A stretch of DNA of 64,000 nucleotides from Xenorhabdus bovienii SS-2004 (GCF_000027225.1 NC_013892.1:2480001-2544000); one strand, 5' to 3'. Positions 19,691 through 30,681 are shown, numbered from the stretch's first letter. Notes: a model not told the origin generated them from the letters alone. Program-made: numbers and translations.

Positions 19691-19801
19691 GCAATGCTCC
19701 CGTTATATAAAAGTCTCAGGAAGGATCCAAAAGATTTATGTGATTCAATTTCTATCTCATTCCCGTATAAGATATGCCGGAACTATTAAAAGGAAATTCA
19801 C

Positions 19802-20182
19802 ATGATTGATAATGAAGTTTAAGGAGCAACTATCAATTTAGATTGGCACGATGTAATTAATCTTAATAACATTGAATTTAAAGATAGTCATGAACTCATA
19901 AAAGAAACCCCTAAAACAGCCGGCATCTATGCCTTCTGGCGAAAATTTGCTGATACACATGAATGTCTGTATATCGGGAGAGCGTCAAATTTAAATCGTC
20001 GGATAGTGCAACAACTTAATGCTAAAAAACTGGTTGACCATGTTCAAGATGCAAAAAAGGAGCTAAATTACTTTCCTTTGCTGAAATCCGTATGCATCAA
20101 AGTTGCGATATCTCTGCCTATCTACCGAAAAATAAGTGACGTAAACTATTTAGCTGTTTGTATCGCCTCGCTCAATGCCTGA
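19802..20182 (+). pseudogene. GIY-YIG nuclease-domain gene with a stop at codon 7
   Basis: ATG 19802 has AAAAGGAAA eight bases upstream and opens MIDNEV, then TAA (19820-19822), after which the same frame stays open for 119 codons. That frame contains the GIY-YIG signature: AGIYAFWRKF (about 19919-19948) and ECLYIGRASNLNRRI (about 19961-20005). So an original start and ribosome site are kept but codon 7 is a stop. The 3' end also runs into phage-like sequence on the other strand. It may be a broken small GIY-YIG nuclease. Rescue from a non-ATG start at 19832, which has AAGGAG upstream, cannot be excluded. Confidence 0.65.
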
Positions 20183-20418
20183 CTGATAGCAGCAGGCATC
20201 AACGATTGAGCCATTTGTTGCGCCCGTTCCTGATAACTGAGTATTGGCTCGACTGGCAGAGCATCACCAAACCGGCGGCGCTTACTCTTCTTCGATTTGG
20301 ATTTCTTACGTTGCCATACATCATCATGCGCAACGCTGGTCAGTACCTGAGCCATAGCGAACGGAATTTGTTTTCGTATCAGTGCCAGTTGGTTGGATAG
20401 ATCTTTGAGATTAGGCAT
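20146..20418 (-). CDS. Short phage-tail-like protein, probably a remnant
   Basis: 90 residues. The N-terminus NLKDLSNQLALIRKQIPFAMAQVL resembles the start of phage minor tail proteins; the middle is a lysine-rich run (RKKSKSKKSKRRRFGDALPV) and the C-terminus LSYQERAQQMAQSLMPAAIS looks like the end of a longer tail protein. This could be an internally deleted gene. The bases upstream (20419-20480, minus) encode the C-terminus of another protein (IDKDITSLGAAKKAIQEIAG, then stop), supporting a decayed prophage. Family assignment is from memory only. Confidence 0.4.
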   Translation of the reverse strand: MPNLKDLSNQLALIRKQIPFAMAQVLTSVAHDDVWQRKKSKSKKSKRRRFGDALPVEPILSYQERAQQMAQSLMPAAISQALSEAIQTAK

Positions 20419-20688
20419 GATTACCCCGCAATTTCCTGTATTGCCTTTTTGGCAGCGCCAAGTGAAGTGATGTCCTTGTCAATCCCTACAACAAACAAAA
20501 AATTCAGATGCAAATACAAGTTGCTGGTCACTTTTATTATAAAAATGAAGAGCAATATATTGAATTTATTGCCCCTTTTTTTTTCTCTTCCATTTCATTC
20601 CCCAAACAAATAACCCGGTGTACTATTGGGCTGTCATTATTTGAATCATCTATAATGAATTTGCTAATTGCTAATCACAGGAGTTCAT

Positions 20689-20967
20689 ATGAAAAAATTA
20701 GCGATCCTGTTAGCCGCATTACTTTCGTTTGGTGCTTGTGCTAAAACCAAAGTCGATGTGTCTAAAATTTATGGGAACATTAAAGTTGTTAGCTCTGGTG
20801 CGGACTATAAGGTTAAGGTCGTTAGCTCGTCACCTGACCTGAAAGTCAAAATCGTCACCAGTTCCGCTAACTCGCCGGGTAAATGGAAAATGGTAAATTC
20901 ATCCCCTGATTACAAAATTCAGTTCGTAAACTCATTCCCGGACTTTACTATCAAATACGTCAATTAG
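20689..20967 (+). CDS. Secreted repeat protein resembling the 7(1) septoil-knot family
   Basis: 92 residues from ATG 20689 (AGGAG five bases upstream; TATAAT at 20651-20656 is a likely -10). A signal peptide (MKKLAILLAALLSFGACA) precedes a mature domain built almost entirely of short beta repeats of the form K(V/I)xxVxSSxxDxKVK, for example IKVVSSGADYKVKVVSSSPD, LKVKIVTSS, then SPGKWKMVNSSPDYKIQFVN and FPDFTIKYVN. This repeat pattern with a central PGKW is what I recall of the 7(1) septoil-knot domain family predicted to form a deep protein knot. Function unknown. The cysteine at 18 is followed by AK, so lipoprotein processing is also possible. Confidence 0.75.
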   Translation: MKKLAILLAALLSFGACAKTKVDVSKIYGNIKVVSSGADYKVKVVSSSPDLKVKIVTSSANSPGKWKMVNSSPDYKIQFVNSFPDFTIKYVN

Positions 20968-21002
20968 TTTACCGACCCGACTAAATGATTCACCTTACCT
21001 AC

Positions 21003-21023
21003 GGAGGGTGTTGTCTGCCCTCC
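21003..21023 (+). terminator. Hairpin after the septoil-knot-like gene
   Basis: GGAGGG (21003-21008) with CCCTCC (21018-21023), 35 bases after the stop. No T-run follows directly. Confidence 0.35.
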
Positions 21024-21106
21024 ATATAGCAAAAAATCACCCGAAGGTGGTGGTTGGCTATCTATAGCGAAGTGGCCTTAGCTCACTAACATTACCCCTA
21101 ACAGAC

Positions 21107-21210
21107 GGTCATGAACCCAATAGTTAGATTTCTTATGAAATAGAGTAGTTACGCTCAATGAACGTTCCTATCACTTTATCGTGCATCTCTTCGGATTTGG
21201 AGGTGAAGTT
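21107..21210 (-). mobile_element. Solo 3' end of an IS1-family element
   Basis: Read on the minus strand, 21133-21210 encodes FTSKSEEMHDKVIGTFIERN and then stop, the last residues of an IS1 InsB transposase (compare SKSVEMHDKIIGTFIEREF in the complete copy at 62.2 kb). After the stop a terminal repeat, TTGGGTTCATGACC on the minus strand, ends at 21107 and resembles the IS1 right end. The rest of the element is gone. Confidence 0.7.
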
Positions 21211-21252
21211 TATCACAATATCTAACCATTAGAATCACGACCATTAATGAGA

Positions 21253-21639
21253 TCATTTGGCATCTGGTCGGCTAATAAGCCAGACTCCCAATAAAATAAA
21301 AAGAACTCCAGCCGTTTTCAACCATGAGAGGGTTTCATTAAACCAAGGCAATAAAGCTGCCATTAAATAAACAAAAACGTAGCTCAAACTGATCATCGGA
21401 TAAGCTTTATTCAATGGCAGGTATTGCAGAACAAAAAGCCAACATAACATGGATAATGCATAACCTGCCAATCCTGCCATAACCATCAACAAAGGATTAT
21501 GATGTGCCCAAATCCAATCTATATCCAACCAATATGTTGATAACGAAAGCTCAGGTAAACGAGCAGCTCCCCATTTTAACAATAGTTGTGCCACAGTGAT
21601 CAATAGCACACTCGTTAGTCCCCAAAGATAACCTCTCAT
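21253..21639 (-). CDS. arnF: ArnF, undecaprenyl-phosphate-aminoarabinose flippase subunit
   Basis: 128-residue inner-membrane protein with four hydrophobic helices (EmrE/SMR-like fold). Together with ArnE it moves undecaprenyl-phosphate-L-Ara4N to the periplasmic face. Motifs such as [22 protein letters not shown] mirror ArnE. It is the last gene of arnBCADTEF, and its ATG overlaps the arnE stop by four bases. Confidence 0.93.
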   Translation of the reverse strand: MRGYLWGLTSVLLITVAQLLLKWGAARLPELSLSTYWLDIDWIWAHHNPLLMVMAGLAGYALSMLCWLFVLQYLPLNKAYPMISLSYVFVYLMAALLPWFNETLSWLKTAGVLFILLGVWLISRPDAK

Positions 21640-21986
21640 TGATTTAGACTCATCAATAAAATTCCGAACATAATCGCAAAAACGCCTATCCAGTGTTTTA
21701 GCCCCACTTTTTCCTGATACAGGAATTGCCCGACCAGAGTTACTACGACAAAATTAATACTAAGCATGGGATATGCAATACTCAGTGGCAAATATTGCAG
21801 CAGTCGCAGCCAGAATATCATCCCTATCCCCAACAAAAGAATAGCACCCGTCAGCCAGATCGCCACAGATACCCCCTTATGGTGGGTATCTGTTTTCTGC
21901 CAACAGGTGACGGCTTGTTTCTGGCATAGCTGTCCGGCACAGGTCAGCAGGCTAACTAATATCAATAATGCTAAATTGCTGGTCAT
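21636..21986 (-). CDS. arnE: ArnE, undecaprenyl-phosphate-aminoarabinose flippase subunit
   Basis: 116-residue SMR-like membrane protein, partner of ArnF. It has four hydrophobic helices and the shared block [22 protein letters not shown]. Its start overlaps the arnT stop by four bases and its stop overlaps the arnF start, so the three are translationally coupled. Confidence 0.93.
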   Translation of the reverse strand: MTSNLALLILVSLLTCAGQLCQKQAVTCWQKTDTHHKGVSVAIWLTGAILLLGIGMIFWLRLLQYLPLSIAYPMLSINFVVVTLVGQFLYQEKVGLKHWIGVFAIMFGILLMSLNQ

Positions 21987-23644
21987 GATTGTTTTTTATA
22001 AATCACAAGAACAAAACGGTCACTACGGCGCACAAGATCAGGTTTAGGCAACTCAGGAAGACCTCCTTTTGAAGACAATAGGAAAACAATCGCTACTTGA
22101 CCTTCTTTACGCGCTTTCTCCAGCCACGCAGGGAATTTTTCTTGTGCTACATATCGGTATTGGCTGTCAGGATAGGCAAGACCGTATTCTAACTCGCCTG
22201 TGCGATCAAACATGTAAATGTCACTGCGTTTTAATTCCCATGCTACTGCAGCTCCCAAGCCTACTGCCTCAGATAAAATATATTTACTGTCAGTCAGTTC
22301 TTGCACATTTTGCCTAATGAAATTCTGAGGTAATTTAGAATCGATAGTCCTGTTGGGCAATGTGCTACTAAATGACAAACTGAGTACCAATGAACAGGCG
22401 GCTGCCCACAACCAACGTTTACCATTATGAATGAAACACAGGTAACCGATGATTCCCCAGGCACCAAAAGCCACCGTTCCCAATAGCCATTTTGACCATT
22501 CGCTGGGTTGATAAAAGGGGCGATTTAAGAGTGTCTGCATAACGAGCAACACCAATATCGCAATAATGCCAAAGAGAACATTCACCAACCCATTTATTTT
22601 CAGCGCTTTCATCTTGCCATTACTGACACAATCAATACTGTATTTTGCCATCATCAGTGCCAAGGGCCCGATAAATGGCAAAACGTAAGTCGGCAATTTT
22701 CCTTTTGCAATACTAAAAAAGACGAATGGAATGATGAACCAACAAAGCAAGAAAAACATTTCTGGATGGCTTTTTTTCTCTTTCCAGCTTTTCATCAAGG
22801 AACCAGGCAATAATCCAAGCCAAGGAAGTACACCCAACACCAGTATTGGCAGGTAATACCACATCGGTGCAATATGCTGTGCCTTATCTGATGCAAAACG
22901 TTGTATATGCTCTACCCAGAAAAAATAATGCCAATAATCAGGTTCCCGCAGGGCAATCGCAATCACCCACGGCAAACTAATCAAAATAGCGAAAATAACA
23001 GCAAGTGGCCCAAAGCGAACCATTTCCCAAAAACGTTTCTGGTATATCGTGATAGGTATCATGGAAATGACGGGCAAGGCTAATGCTAAAAAGCCTTTAG
23101 TCATAAACGCCATGCCACAAGCCAGCCCTAAGGCAGACCATGCCAGCATTCGCTCACGAGTACTGCCAGCTTTAAGTGCCCAATAGCAGCTGACAATCCC
23201 CGCAGTGACCCATAAAGAGAACATGGGGTCAAGAACGCTATAAGAGCCAATAGAAAAAACAATAAACATGGAGATGTAAATCAGACTGGAAACAAAGGCA
23301 ATCTGACGGTTTTTCCACATCATCATCGCTAATAGATAAAGAAGAAATGCGCTGAGTAAGGTACTGAACACTGAGCCAAAACGAACGGCGAAGTTGTTGT
23401 CTCCAAAAATCCATTGGCTAATATTATTAAACCAATAACCTGCTACCGGTTTCTCAAAATAGCGGATATCGAAGAAATAAGGAACAATCCAATCTCCGCG
23501 TTGTAACATTTCCCGGCTGATTTCAGCATATCGAGTTTCATCCGGCTGCCACAAAAGGCGGCCATTCAGGGGTAATAAATAAGTAAGAATAAAAAAAAGA
23601 GCCATCAAAAAGGCTCCAACTCTACTTGCCCAACTATTCAACAT
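21983..23644 (-). CDS. arnT: ArnT, lipid A 4-amino-4-deoxy-L-arabinose transferase
   Basis: GT-C (PMT-like) glycosyltransferase of 553 residues in the inner membrane. It transfers L-Ara4N from undecaprenyl phosphate to lipid A on the periplasmic side, giving polymyxin and cationic-peptide resistance. The first periplasmic loop carries the catalytic-type [16 protein letters not shown], and the segment [13 protein letters not shown] is conserved. About twelve hydrophobic helices precede a soluble C-terminal domain ([18 protein letters not shown]). Seven bases separate it from arnD. Confidence 0.97.
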   Translation of the reverse strand: MLNSWASRVGAFLMALFFILTYLLPLNGRLLWQPDETRYAEISREMLQRGDWIVPYFFDIRYFEKPVAGYWFNNISQWIFGDNNFAVRFGSVFSTLLSAFLLYLLAMMMWKNRQIAFVSSLIYISMFIVFSIGSYSVLDPMFSLWVTAGIVSCYWALKAGSTRERMLAWSALGLACGMAFMTKGFLALALPVISMIPITIYQKRFWEMVRFGPLAVIFAILISLPWVIAIALREPDYWHYFFWVEHIQRFASDKAQHIAPMWYYLPILVLGVLPWLGLLPGSLMKSWKEKKSHPEMFFLLCWFIIPFVFFSIAKGKLPTYVLPFIGPLALMMAKYSIDCVSNGKMKALKINGLVNVLFGIIAILVLLVMQTLLNRPFYQPSEWSKWLLGTVAFGAWGIIGYLCFIHNGKRWLWAAACSLVLSLSFSSTLPNRTIDSKLPQNFIRQNVQELTDSKYILSEAVGLGAAVAWELKRSDIYMFDRTGELEYGLAYPDSQYRYVAQEKFPAWLEKARKEGQVAIVFLLSSKGGLPELPKPDLVRRSDRFVLVIYKKQS

Positions 23645-23651
23645 GTTTGCG

Positions 23652-24545
23652 TTATACCTTTTGTTGACAACCTAACCAGCCTTCACGACCAGGAAAATCT
23701 GAACGAACAATTTTCCCAATAGGAAGCGTTTCTCTATTTTCAGGTAGTAAATGACTTAATTTACAAAACTGAATATCTTGCTGATGGAGCATATTCAGTA
23801 AGGTTTCAAACTGTGGAGACTTCGACATGCCCTCAACTTCTGTATGAATAGTATAAACAGAAACACCAAGATCATTTTTCATTGCGTCAAGGATAAAGCG
23901 ATTGAAATCTGCATCGCTGACCTGTGTTCCAACAACTTCATCATAGGTCGGTAATGTGACAGGGATTTGCACAGTGCCAATGGTTCCATCAGGTAATAGT
24001 GGCCTGAATGGATGTGTTCCACGACAATCACTATTGTAATCAAAACCAAATCTCTGTTTAACCGTCAGTACGCGTTCATCCGCCCGCCATCCTGCAACTG
24101 CCGAGCACGTAATCGCTTGCCCTGTTGCTTTTTTCAATGCATCAATACCTAGCTGCACCTGCTCTGCTAATTCAGCTTCTGACCAGCGCTCTACTTTGGC
24201 TTGCCAGCCTTGATGATCCCATGCATGCAGACCAATTTCATGACCAGCATCCACTGCCTGTTTCATCAAATACCCTAAATTTTTTGCGATCTTCTTCCCT
24301 GGCCACGCCGTACCCGCCAGTAAGATATCCAAACCATAAAGGGACACAGCATTTGATCTCAACATTTTCCAAAGAAATTTTGGTCGCAGTAGGCGCCACA
24401 AATGGCGCCCCATGTTATCCGGCCCTACACTGAAGAAAAAGCTGGCCTGAATGTGGTGTCGCTGCAAAATTTCAAGCAATTGGGGTACACCTTCCTTTGT
24501 GCCTTGATAAGTATCCACATCAATTCTCAAACCAACTTTCTTCAT
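23652..24545 (-). CDS. arnD: ArnD, undecaprenyl-phosphate-4-formamido-arabinose deformylase
   Basis: Removes the formyl group from undecaprenyl-phosphate-L-Ara4FN. It is a 297-residue NodB-type polysaccharide deacetylase. Metal-site blocks are [10 protein letters not shown] near the N-terminus, [12 protein letters not shown] (H-x-x-x-H type), and the YNSDCRG substrate segment. Nineteen bases follow arnA and seven precede arnT. Confidence 0.96.
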   Translation of the reverse strand: MKKVGLRIDVDTYQGTKEGVPQLLEILQRHHIQASFFFSVGPDNMGRHLWRLLRPKFLWKMLRSNAVSLYGLDILLAGTAWPGKKIAKNLGYLMKQAVDAGHEIGLHAWDHQGWQAKVERWSEAELAEQVQLGIDALKKATGQAITCSAVAGWRADERVLTVKQRFGFDYNSDCRGTHPFRPLLPDGTIGTVQIPVTLPTYDEVVGTQVSDADFNRFILDAMKNDLGVSVYTIHTEVEGMSKSPQFETLLNMLHQQDIQFCKLSHLLPENRETLPIGKIVRSDFPGREGWLGCQQKV

Positions 24546-24564
24546 CGCATTATTTCCAACAGTT

Positions 24565-26550
24565 TTAGTCTTCCCTGGTTAATTCTTCAACTTCCCCACA
24601 CAAGAAGAAATCTAGCGTTTCATCAATGGTTTGTTTCATATCAATGGTTGGTTTCCATCCCAGCAGACGCTCCGCATTCTTGATGCTGGGTTTACGATGT
24701 TCAACATCTTGATAGCCCTGACCATAGTAGCTACTGCTTTCGATCTTTTTGAATCCGGCAAACGGAGGGAAATTTCCGCGCAATTCATGTTTTTCAAAGC
24801 TCTCCAGTAACATTTCAGCGAGTTGGCGAATGCTGGCCTCGTTGGTTGGGTTACCGATATTAATAATTTGCCCGTCACACAGTCCATCACGGTTTTCGAT
24901 GATTCTGAACAGAGCTTCAATTCCGTCATTGATATCAGTGAAACAACGTTTCTGTTCTCCTCCATCAACCAATTTGATCGGTGAGCCTTCTACCAGATTC
25001 AAAATCAACTGAGTGATCGCTCTTGAGCTACCAATACGCGCCGAATTCAGGTTATCCAATCTTGGCCCCATCCAGTTAAATGGACGGAATAAAGTGAATT
25101 TCAAACCTTCTTTTACACCGTATGCCCAAATAACCCGGTCAAGTAACTGTTTGGATACTGAATAGATCCAGCGTTGTTTATTGATTGGCCCGACAATCAG
25201 GCGCGAAGTATCTTCATCAAATTCCTTGTCGTCACACATGCCATAGACTTCAGATGTTGACGGGAAAATAATGCGTTTATTGTATTTCACACAATAGCGA
25301 ACAATTTTCAGATTCTCTTCAAAATCCAGTTCAAAGACACGGAGTGGATTGCGGGTATATTCAATAGGTGTTGCAATCGCCACTAATGGAAGAATGACAT
25401 CACATTTTTTAATGTGATATTCAATCCATTCTGTATGGATACTGACATCTCCTTCAATAAAATGAAAACGGGGATTGCCGATAAACCGCTCAATGGCAGA
25501 AGACCCAATATCCATCCCATAGATGTCATACTTTTCATCGTCTAACAAACGTTCCGTCAGGTGATTGCCGATAAATCCATTAACTCCCAGAATCAGCACA
25601 CGCTTACGACGACTAATTTGTGCGGTTGCTTTCGAGCCGACTCGAACATCTGTCACAATGCCCATTTCCAGCACCAGTCGGCTTCCTTGAACATAAAGAC
25701 CGGATTCGCCCTGGCCACTGGTAATTTCCAGTGCACCTTCTCCACAGGCAATGACAAATGGAGTAGTAGAAAGCACCGTTCCTGGAAGTTTGTCATGAAC
25801 CTGAATGAGTGGACGCGAACGCCAAACCGTAATTTTACGCTCGCCAAGGAACGTAAATGCCCCAGGATATGGCTCAGTTACCGCCCTAACCAGGTTATTA
25901 ATCTCTTTAGCAGATTTATGCCAATCAATTTCGCCATCTTCAGCCGTACGACGACCAAAATAAGTGGCCTGATTTTCGTCCTGTGGGATGGATAAATAAT
26001 GACTTGATTTTATTTGAGGTAAGATACTATCCAGTAATTCAACGGCTGCCTCACGGATTTTGCCATGCACGTCCAGTGAAGTATCGGTTTCACCAATCAG
26101 TACAGCCTGCTGTGCAACGATATCTCCTGCATCCGGCTTCATCACCATTCTATGCAGTGTCACGCCTGTCTCGGTTTCACCATTTAACACCGCCCAGTTA
26201 ACGGGAGCACGACCACGATATTTCGGCAATAATGAACCGTGCAGGTTAAACGCACCTTTTTCTGCTAAAGATAAAAGATCCTGACTAAGCATGTTGCGAT
26301 AATAAAAAGAAAAGATAACATCCGGCTTCATCTCACGGATGCGCTCAATCCAAAGCGGATGATTTACATTTTCTGGCGCAAATACAGGCAATCCCAAATC
26401 GGCACCAATGCGTGCAACAGAAGAGAAAAAATGGTTTTCATTCGGGTCATCAGTGTGTGTAAATACAGCCTGAATGTCAAAGCCTGCTTTAACCAGCGCA
26501 TTAAGTCCGACACAACCAATATCATGATAGGCAAAAATTACTGCTTTCAT
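24565..26550 (-). CDS. arnA: ArnA, bifunctional UDP-L-Ara4N formyltransferase / UDP-glucuronate decarboxylase
   Basis: 661 residues. The N-terminal formyltransferase domain (about 1-305) has Asn102 and His104 in [10 protein letters not shown] and Asp140 in MVMKPD, the catalytic triad positions of E. coli ArnA. The C-terminal SDR domain (about 315-661) has the NAD motif [11 protein letters not shown] and the active-site [12 protein letters not shown]. The decarboxylase starts the pathway and the formyltransferase makes UDP-L-Ara4FN. The start codon overlaps the arnC stop by one base. Confidence 0.98.
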   Translation of the reverse strand: MKAVIFAYHDIGCVGLNALVKAGFDIQAVFTHTDDPNENHFFSSVARIGADLGLPVFAPENVNHPLWIERIREMKPDVIFSFYYRNMLSQDLLSLAEKGAFNLHGSLLPKYRGRAPVNWAVLNGETETGVTLHRMVMKPDAGDIVAQQAVLIGETDTSLDVHGKIREAAVELLDSILPQIKSSHYLSIPQDENQATYFGRRTAEDGEIDWHKSAKEINNLVRAVTEPYPGAFTFLGERKITVWRSRPLIQVHDKLPGTVLSTTPFVIACGEGALEITSGQGESGLYVQGSRLVLEMGIVTDVRVGSKATAQISRRKRVLILGVNGFIGNHLTERLLDDEKYDIYGMDIGSSAIERFIGNPRFHFIEGDVSIHTEWIEYHIKKCDVILPLVAIATPIEYTRNPLRVFELDFEENLKIVRYCVKYNKRIIFPSTSEVYGMCDDKEFDEDTSRLIVGPINKQRWIYSVSKQLLDRVIWAYGVKEGLKFTLFRPFNWMGPRLDNLNSARIGSSRAITQLILNLVEGSPIKLVDGGEQKRCFTDINDGIEALFRIIENRDGLCDGQIINIGNPTNEASIRQLAEMLLESFEKHELRGNFPPFAGFKKIESSSYYGQGYQDVEHRKPSIKNAERLLGWKPTIDMKQTIDETLDFFLCGEVEELTRED

Positions 26551-27527
26551 TAGCTTTTTTCCTGATTGTCGTTGATCTTTCTAACTCCGACTACTTTTTG
26601 AATAAAATAACGCGGGCGGGCGCGAACATCGTTATATATTCGGCCAACGTATTCACCGAGCAATCCCATCGCAACGAATTGTGCACCAATGAACATGAAA
26701 AGGATGGCAAATAGAGTAAATACACCTTCAGCAGCCCATATTGATCCGAAAATGAGGCGCAAAGTGATCAGTAATACCGCCAGCAGAAAACCTGTCACAG
26801 CAATAATGCTTCCCACAACACTCAATAACCGTAGTGGTGCGGTTGTCAGGCAGGTCAACAGGTCATACATCAGATTGATCAGCTTCATGAAACTGTACTT
26901 AGAATCCCCAAACTCACGTTCTGCATGAGTTACATCAATTTCAGTCGTTCTACGGGCAAATGTGTTAGCGAGAATGGGAATAAATGTACTGCGTTCATGG
27001 CATTGCAGCATCGCATGTACGATATGACGGCGATAAGCGCGCAGCATGCAGCCGTAATCACCCATCGAACGGCCTGTAGCCTTAGTTATCATCACATTAA
27101 TTATTTTGGACGCAGTTTTACGGAACCAAGAATCCTGACGATTGGCACGACGTGTTCCCACAACGTCATATCCTTCTTCTGCCGTTTTCACCAGACGGGG
27201 GATCTCTTCTGGTGGATTCTGCAAGTCTGCATCAAGTGTGATGACAAGATCACCATCAGCCTGATGAAATCCCGCCATGATTGCAGAATGTTGCCCATAA
27301 TTACGGTTAAGTAAAATAGCAATAACGTGATTTTCGGGAGTTTCCGCCGCCTGAGTTAAAATATCGGCAGAGCTGTCACGGCTGCCATCATCCACCAGAA
27401 TTAATTCATATTTCTGCTCAAGTTGTTGGCACGCAGCGATCGTTCTTTCCAATAATTGGGGTAGACTTTCTTCTTCGTTATAAACTGGAATAACAACCGA
27501 GACTTTCTTAATTTTTTCAAATGTCAC
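26550..27527 (-). CDS. arnC: ArnC, undecaprenyl-phosphate 4-deoxy-4-formamido-L-arabinose transferase
   Basis: GT2-type membrane glycosyltransferase, 325 residues. It transfers Ara4FN from UDP to undecaprenyl phosphate at the cytoplasmic face. The GT-A domain has [29 protein letters not shown] and [13 protein letters not shown]; two C-terminal hydrophobic helices follow ([20 protein letters not shown] and [20 protein letters not shown]). The start lies within the last codons of arnB (11-base overlap). Confidence 0.97.
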   Translation of the reverse strand: MTFEKIKKVSVVIPVYNEEESLPQLLERTIAACQQLEQKYELILVDDGSRDSSADILTQAAETPENHVIAILLNRNYGQHSAIMAGFHQADGDLVITLDADLQNPPEEIPRLVKTAEEGYDVVGTRRANRQDSWFRKTASKIINVMITKATGRSMGDYGCMLRAYRRHIVHAMLQCHERSTFIPILANTFARRTTEIDVTHAEREFGDSKYSFMKLINLMYDLLTCLTTAPLRLLSVVGSIIAVTGFLLAVLLITLRLIFGSIWAAEGVFTLFAILFMFIGAQFVAMGLLGEYVGRIYNDVRARPRYFIQKVVGVRKINDNQEKS

Positions 27528-28674
27528 TATTTCTATGCTCCGAAAGAATTTCAGTGATTGAATTCACGACACGATCTACATCGTCATTATTCATATCTGG
27601 AAAAAGTGGCAACGAGCAAAGTGTTGCCGAGTTCCACTCCGATGCAGGCAAAGACAGCATCGGAAAACGTTCCCGATAATATTTTTGTGTATGTGCAGCC
27701 CTGAAATGCAAGCCTGTACCAATATTTCTTTCTTTTAAACGTGCCATAAAAGTATCGCGATCAATACCACAGACATCTTGGTCAACACGCACCATGAATA
27801 AATGATGGGTATGCCCGTGTTCATATTCAGGAACACTCAACATTTGTAACGGTGAATTGCTCAGAGCAGCAGCATACCGAGCTACTAACTCCCCGCGACG
27901 GGCATTCATGGATTCCAGTTTGCCTAACTGTACAACCGCCATCGCCGCATGGATGTCTGATAAATTATATTTAAAACCGGGCTCAATGACTTCTGCCTGA
28001 GGTTTCCTGCCCTGAAGCTGCCGATCAAATGCATCGACAGCCAATCCATGAAATTTTAGGCAGCGAACCCGTTGTGCAAGCTCGTCATTATCCGTAACGA
28101 ACATGCCGCCTTCAGCGCATGTCATGTTTTTAATGGCATGAAAAGAGAAGATTGCTGTTCCTCGCTCTCCCACCCACTCATTTTTATAACGGGTTCCTAC
28201 AGCATGAGCAGCATCTTCAATCAGAGGGATATTAGCTTCGTCAGCAACAATACGCAGGGCATCAAGATCACAAGGTGCTCCCGCATAATGGACAGGTATA
28301 ATAGCTTTAGTGTTTGGTGTAATCGCTTTTCTGACTGTTTCCGCACTGACCATCAGCGTATCACGGTCAACATCGACCATAACAGGCTCTGCGCCCAGAA
28401 GACAAATCATGTTGATAGTGGAAACCCAAGTCTGGGAAGGGGTGATAACTTCATCACCTGGGCCGATGCCCAATGCCAGCAGAACCAAATGCATCCCCGC
28501 CGTAGCAGAACATAATGCAATCGCGTGTCTGCAACCAAACATACGAGAAAAATCCTGCTCTAACTGGTGGTTTTGTGGCCCTGTCGTAATCCAACCTGAA
28601 CGTAAAACCTGTTCTATTGCTTCTATCTCTTCATGTCCAATTGCTGGACGAGAGAATGGCAGAAAATTATCCAT
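27517..28674 (-). CDS. arnB: ArnB, UDP-4-amino-4-deoxy-L-arabinose aminotransferase
   Basis: PLP-dependent DegT/DnrJ aminotransferase that makes UDP-L-Ara4N. From ATG 28674 ([16 protein letters not shown]) it has 385 residues, matching E. coli ArnB. The frame continues upstream to a TTG at 28737, but those 21 residues have no counterpart, so the later start is chosen despite a weak ribosome site. The Schiff-base lysine lies in [15 protein letters not shown]. First gene of the arn operon. I see no convincing PmrA or PhoP box in the 157 bases upstream. Confidence 0.96.
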   Translation of the reverse strand: MDNFLPFSRPAIGHEEIEAIEQVLRSGWITTGPQNHQLEQDFSRMFGCRHAIALCSATAGMHLVLLALGIGPGDEVITPSQTWVSTINMICLLGAEPVMVDVDRDTLMVSAETVRKAITPNTKAIIPVHYAGAPCDLDALRIVADEANIPLIEDAAHAVGTRYKNEWVGERGTAIFSFHAIKNMTCAEGGMFVTDNDELAQRVRCLKFHGLAVDAFDRQLQGRKPQAEVIEPGFKYNLSDIHAAMAVVQLGKLESMNARRGELVARYAAALSNSPLQMLSVPEYEHGHTHHLFMVRVDQDVCGIDRDTFMARLKERNIGTGLHFRAAHTQKYYRERFPMLSLPASEWNSATLCSLPLFPDMNNDDVDRVVNSITEILSEHRNSDI

Positions 28675-28830
28675 AATCGCTTTGCGTAGCCTGATTCGTT
28701 TTATAATTCCCAAAAATTTTAAATGACGTTTGTTCAACGAAACATCAACGGATAGACAAAATCAGGGTCAATCACAATACTAAAAAGAGATTAAAAGCAA
28801 TAAATTAAGACAATATTTACTAATAGAAAT

Positions 28831-29598
28831 TTAAAGATGATCAACCCTCCATAGTTTATAGCTGGTATTTTGGATATGTCTAATATTTACTTCAAAAATT
28901 TCTGATAAATTTTGATTAGTCATAACATTTTGTGGTATTCCAGATACTAACAATTTTCCATGCGACAATAACCATACACTGGTAGCTTGTTCATAAGTGT
29001 GATTAAGATCATGGCTGCTCATTAAGACCGAGCCGCCCAGTGAACAAAATTGTTTGATTAACTGATCCAAAACTGTTTGCTGTGTAATATCGAGGTTGTT
29101 TGTCGGTTCATCAAGGAGTAATAATTTTCCATTCGGATTCAACTCTGGCCATATCTGCAAAAAGACTCCTGCCAGCCTGACACGCTGCCATTCACCTCCT
29201 GATAGCTGCCCAATTGAAGAAGACAGCAATGAAGTGAGTTTTAGCTGCCGACAAAGTTCATATAACACACTTTCACTCTGATCCAATGGCGCTGAATCAG
29301 GACGATACATATCCAGATACTGGTAAACTGGCATGATAGGAACAGAAACTGATTGAGAAAACCATGCCCGATATTTCGCCAACTCGTACTGTCGATAATC
29401 ACGCAGGTTTCTGCCGTTCAGATGAATCTTGCCACTGTAAGGTAAAATTCCTGCAATTGCTGAAAGCAGCGTGCTTTTCCCTGAACCATTCAGCCCGACC
29501 AGATGAATTTGCTCTTTTGCTATAACAGATTCAGACAATGTGGTCAGTCTCTTGTCAACCGTAATATTATTCAATTCTAAAATCGGTTGACAGGTCAT
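28831..29598 (-). CDS. btuD: BtuD, vitamin B12 ABC importer ATPase
   Basis: 255 residues. Walker A GLNGSGKSTLL (about 35-45), signature LSGGEWQRVRLAGVFLQ, Walker B LLLLDEPTNNLD, and the switch SSHDLNHT. It energises BtuC2 with BtuF for cobalamin import. It lies 32 bases after btuC. E. coli has btuE between btuC and btuD; it is absent here. Confidence 0.95.
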   Translation of the reverse strand: MTCQPILELNNITVDKRLTTLSESVIAKEQIHLVGLNGSGKSTLLSAIAGILPYSGKIHLNGRNLRDYRQYELAKYRAWFSQSVSVPIMPVYQYLDMYRPDSAPLDQSESVLYELCRQLKLTSLLSSSIGQLSGGEWQRVRLAGVFLQIWPELNPNGKLLLLDEPTNNLDITQQTVLDQLIKQFCSLGGSVLMSSHDLNHTYEQATSVWLLSHGKLLVSGIPQNVMTNQNLSEIFEVNIRHIQNTSYKLWRVDHL

Positions 29599-29630
29599 TT
29601 TGTTTCTCCCATGACACTCATCGAATATAT

Positions 29631-30626
29631 TTATCTATGATGTGTTTTTAATAGTAGCCATATAAAAATTGGTGCTCCCAAGGTTACTGTGACCACTCCA
29701 ATCGGCACTTCCGCATGGGATAATGACAAGCGGGAAAATAGATCTGCCAATAATAAACCACTACTTCCCGCCAGCGCACAAGCGGGAAGCAAGGTCTTAT
29801 GATCTGTCAGACCAGTTAACCTTAAGATATGTGGAATCACCAAACCAATGAAACTAATCGCCCCTGCCAAAGCAACGCTCAAACCAACCAACAATCCAAC
29901 TATCGATATAAATAAATTACGCCACTTATTATGTGATATTCCCAGCTGTTGAGCCTGTAACTCACCAAGCGATAGGTAATTAAGGACTTTCCCTTGTTGA
30001 CTCAGCCAGAAAATAGCGGGAACCAGTGCAATAACCAACCATTTCTGGCGCCAGTCAATACCGCTGAAGCTACCCATCATCCAATACATCAACTGACGTA
30101 AATCCAGACTGGTACTGAAGTAAACCATCCATGTCATCATAGCGCCAAACATCACTCCGAAGGCGACGCCAATCAATAGCAACCGTGTATTCGTCACTTG
30201 ATGTTTTCTGGAAAAGCCCAACAAAATAGCAGTCATAGCGAACGCCCCAAGAACCGCACCAATACTTAATAACCACAATGGAGCAATGCCATGAAAGACA
30301 AGGATCAGACATACCACAACAACTCCAGCGCCATTACTGATCCCCAATAATCCCGGCTCTGCCAGCGGGTTTTCAAATAACGCCTGCATGACAGCGCCGG
30401 ACACAGCCAAACTCGCACCAACCACTATCACCGCAATCGCTCTGGGCAACCTCAATTGCCAGATAAATAATCGGGCCGAGTCAGACAGCCATTGATCAGG
30501 CCAGAACCATAATTCTCCTGCACACAATGACAAAATAAATAACATAATAAATAAGATGGATAGGAGTGCTATCACACGATAGTCACGTTTTTTCTGGAGA
30601 GTGATTAATTCATAAACAGAGTGCAT
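29631..30626 (-). CDS. btuC: BtuC, vitamin B12 ABC importer permease
   Basis: FecCD-family inner-membrane permease, about ten helices, 331 residues from ATG 30626. A GTG three codons earlier (30635) is an alternative and neither has a strong ribosome site. Family motifs are [39 protein letters not shown] and [15 protein letters not shown]. The order ihfA-btuC-btuD matches E. coli. Confidence 0.95.
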   Translation of the reverse strand: MHSVYELITLQKKRDYRVIALLSILFIMLFILSLCAGELWFWPDQWLSDSARLFIWQLRLPRAIAVIVVGASLAVSGAVMQALFENPLAEPGLLGISNGAGVVVVCLILVFHGIAPLWLLSIGAVLGAFAMTAILLGFSRKHQVTNTRLLLIGVAFGVMFGAMMTWMVYFSTSLDLRQLMYWMMGSFSGIDWRQKWLVIALVPAIFWLSQQGKVLNYLSLGELQAQQLGISHNKWRNLFISIVGLLVGLSVALAGAISFIGLVIPHILRLTGLTDHKTLLPACALAGSSGLLLADLFSRLSLSHAEVPIGVVTVTLGAPIFIWLLLKTHHR

Positions 30627-30681
30627 TGGCGGCACCAGAAAAAAGAAATGTATCCCACTGTATACAACAGGATATTAAAGG

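Noticed and set aside
28675..28830. PmrA- or PhoP-like boxes ahead of arnB
   Set aside because: CTTAAT and TTTAAT occur on the minus strand but with about eight bases between them instead of five, and a TGTCTA-N5-TGATGT has a poor second half. Neither is convincing.
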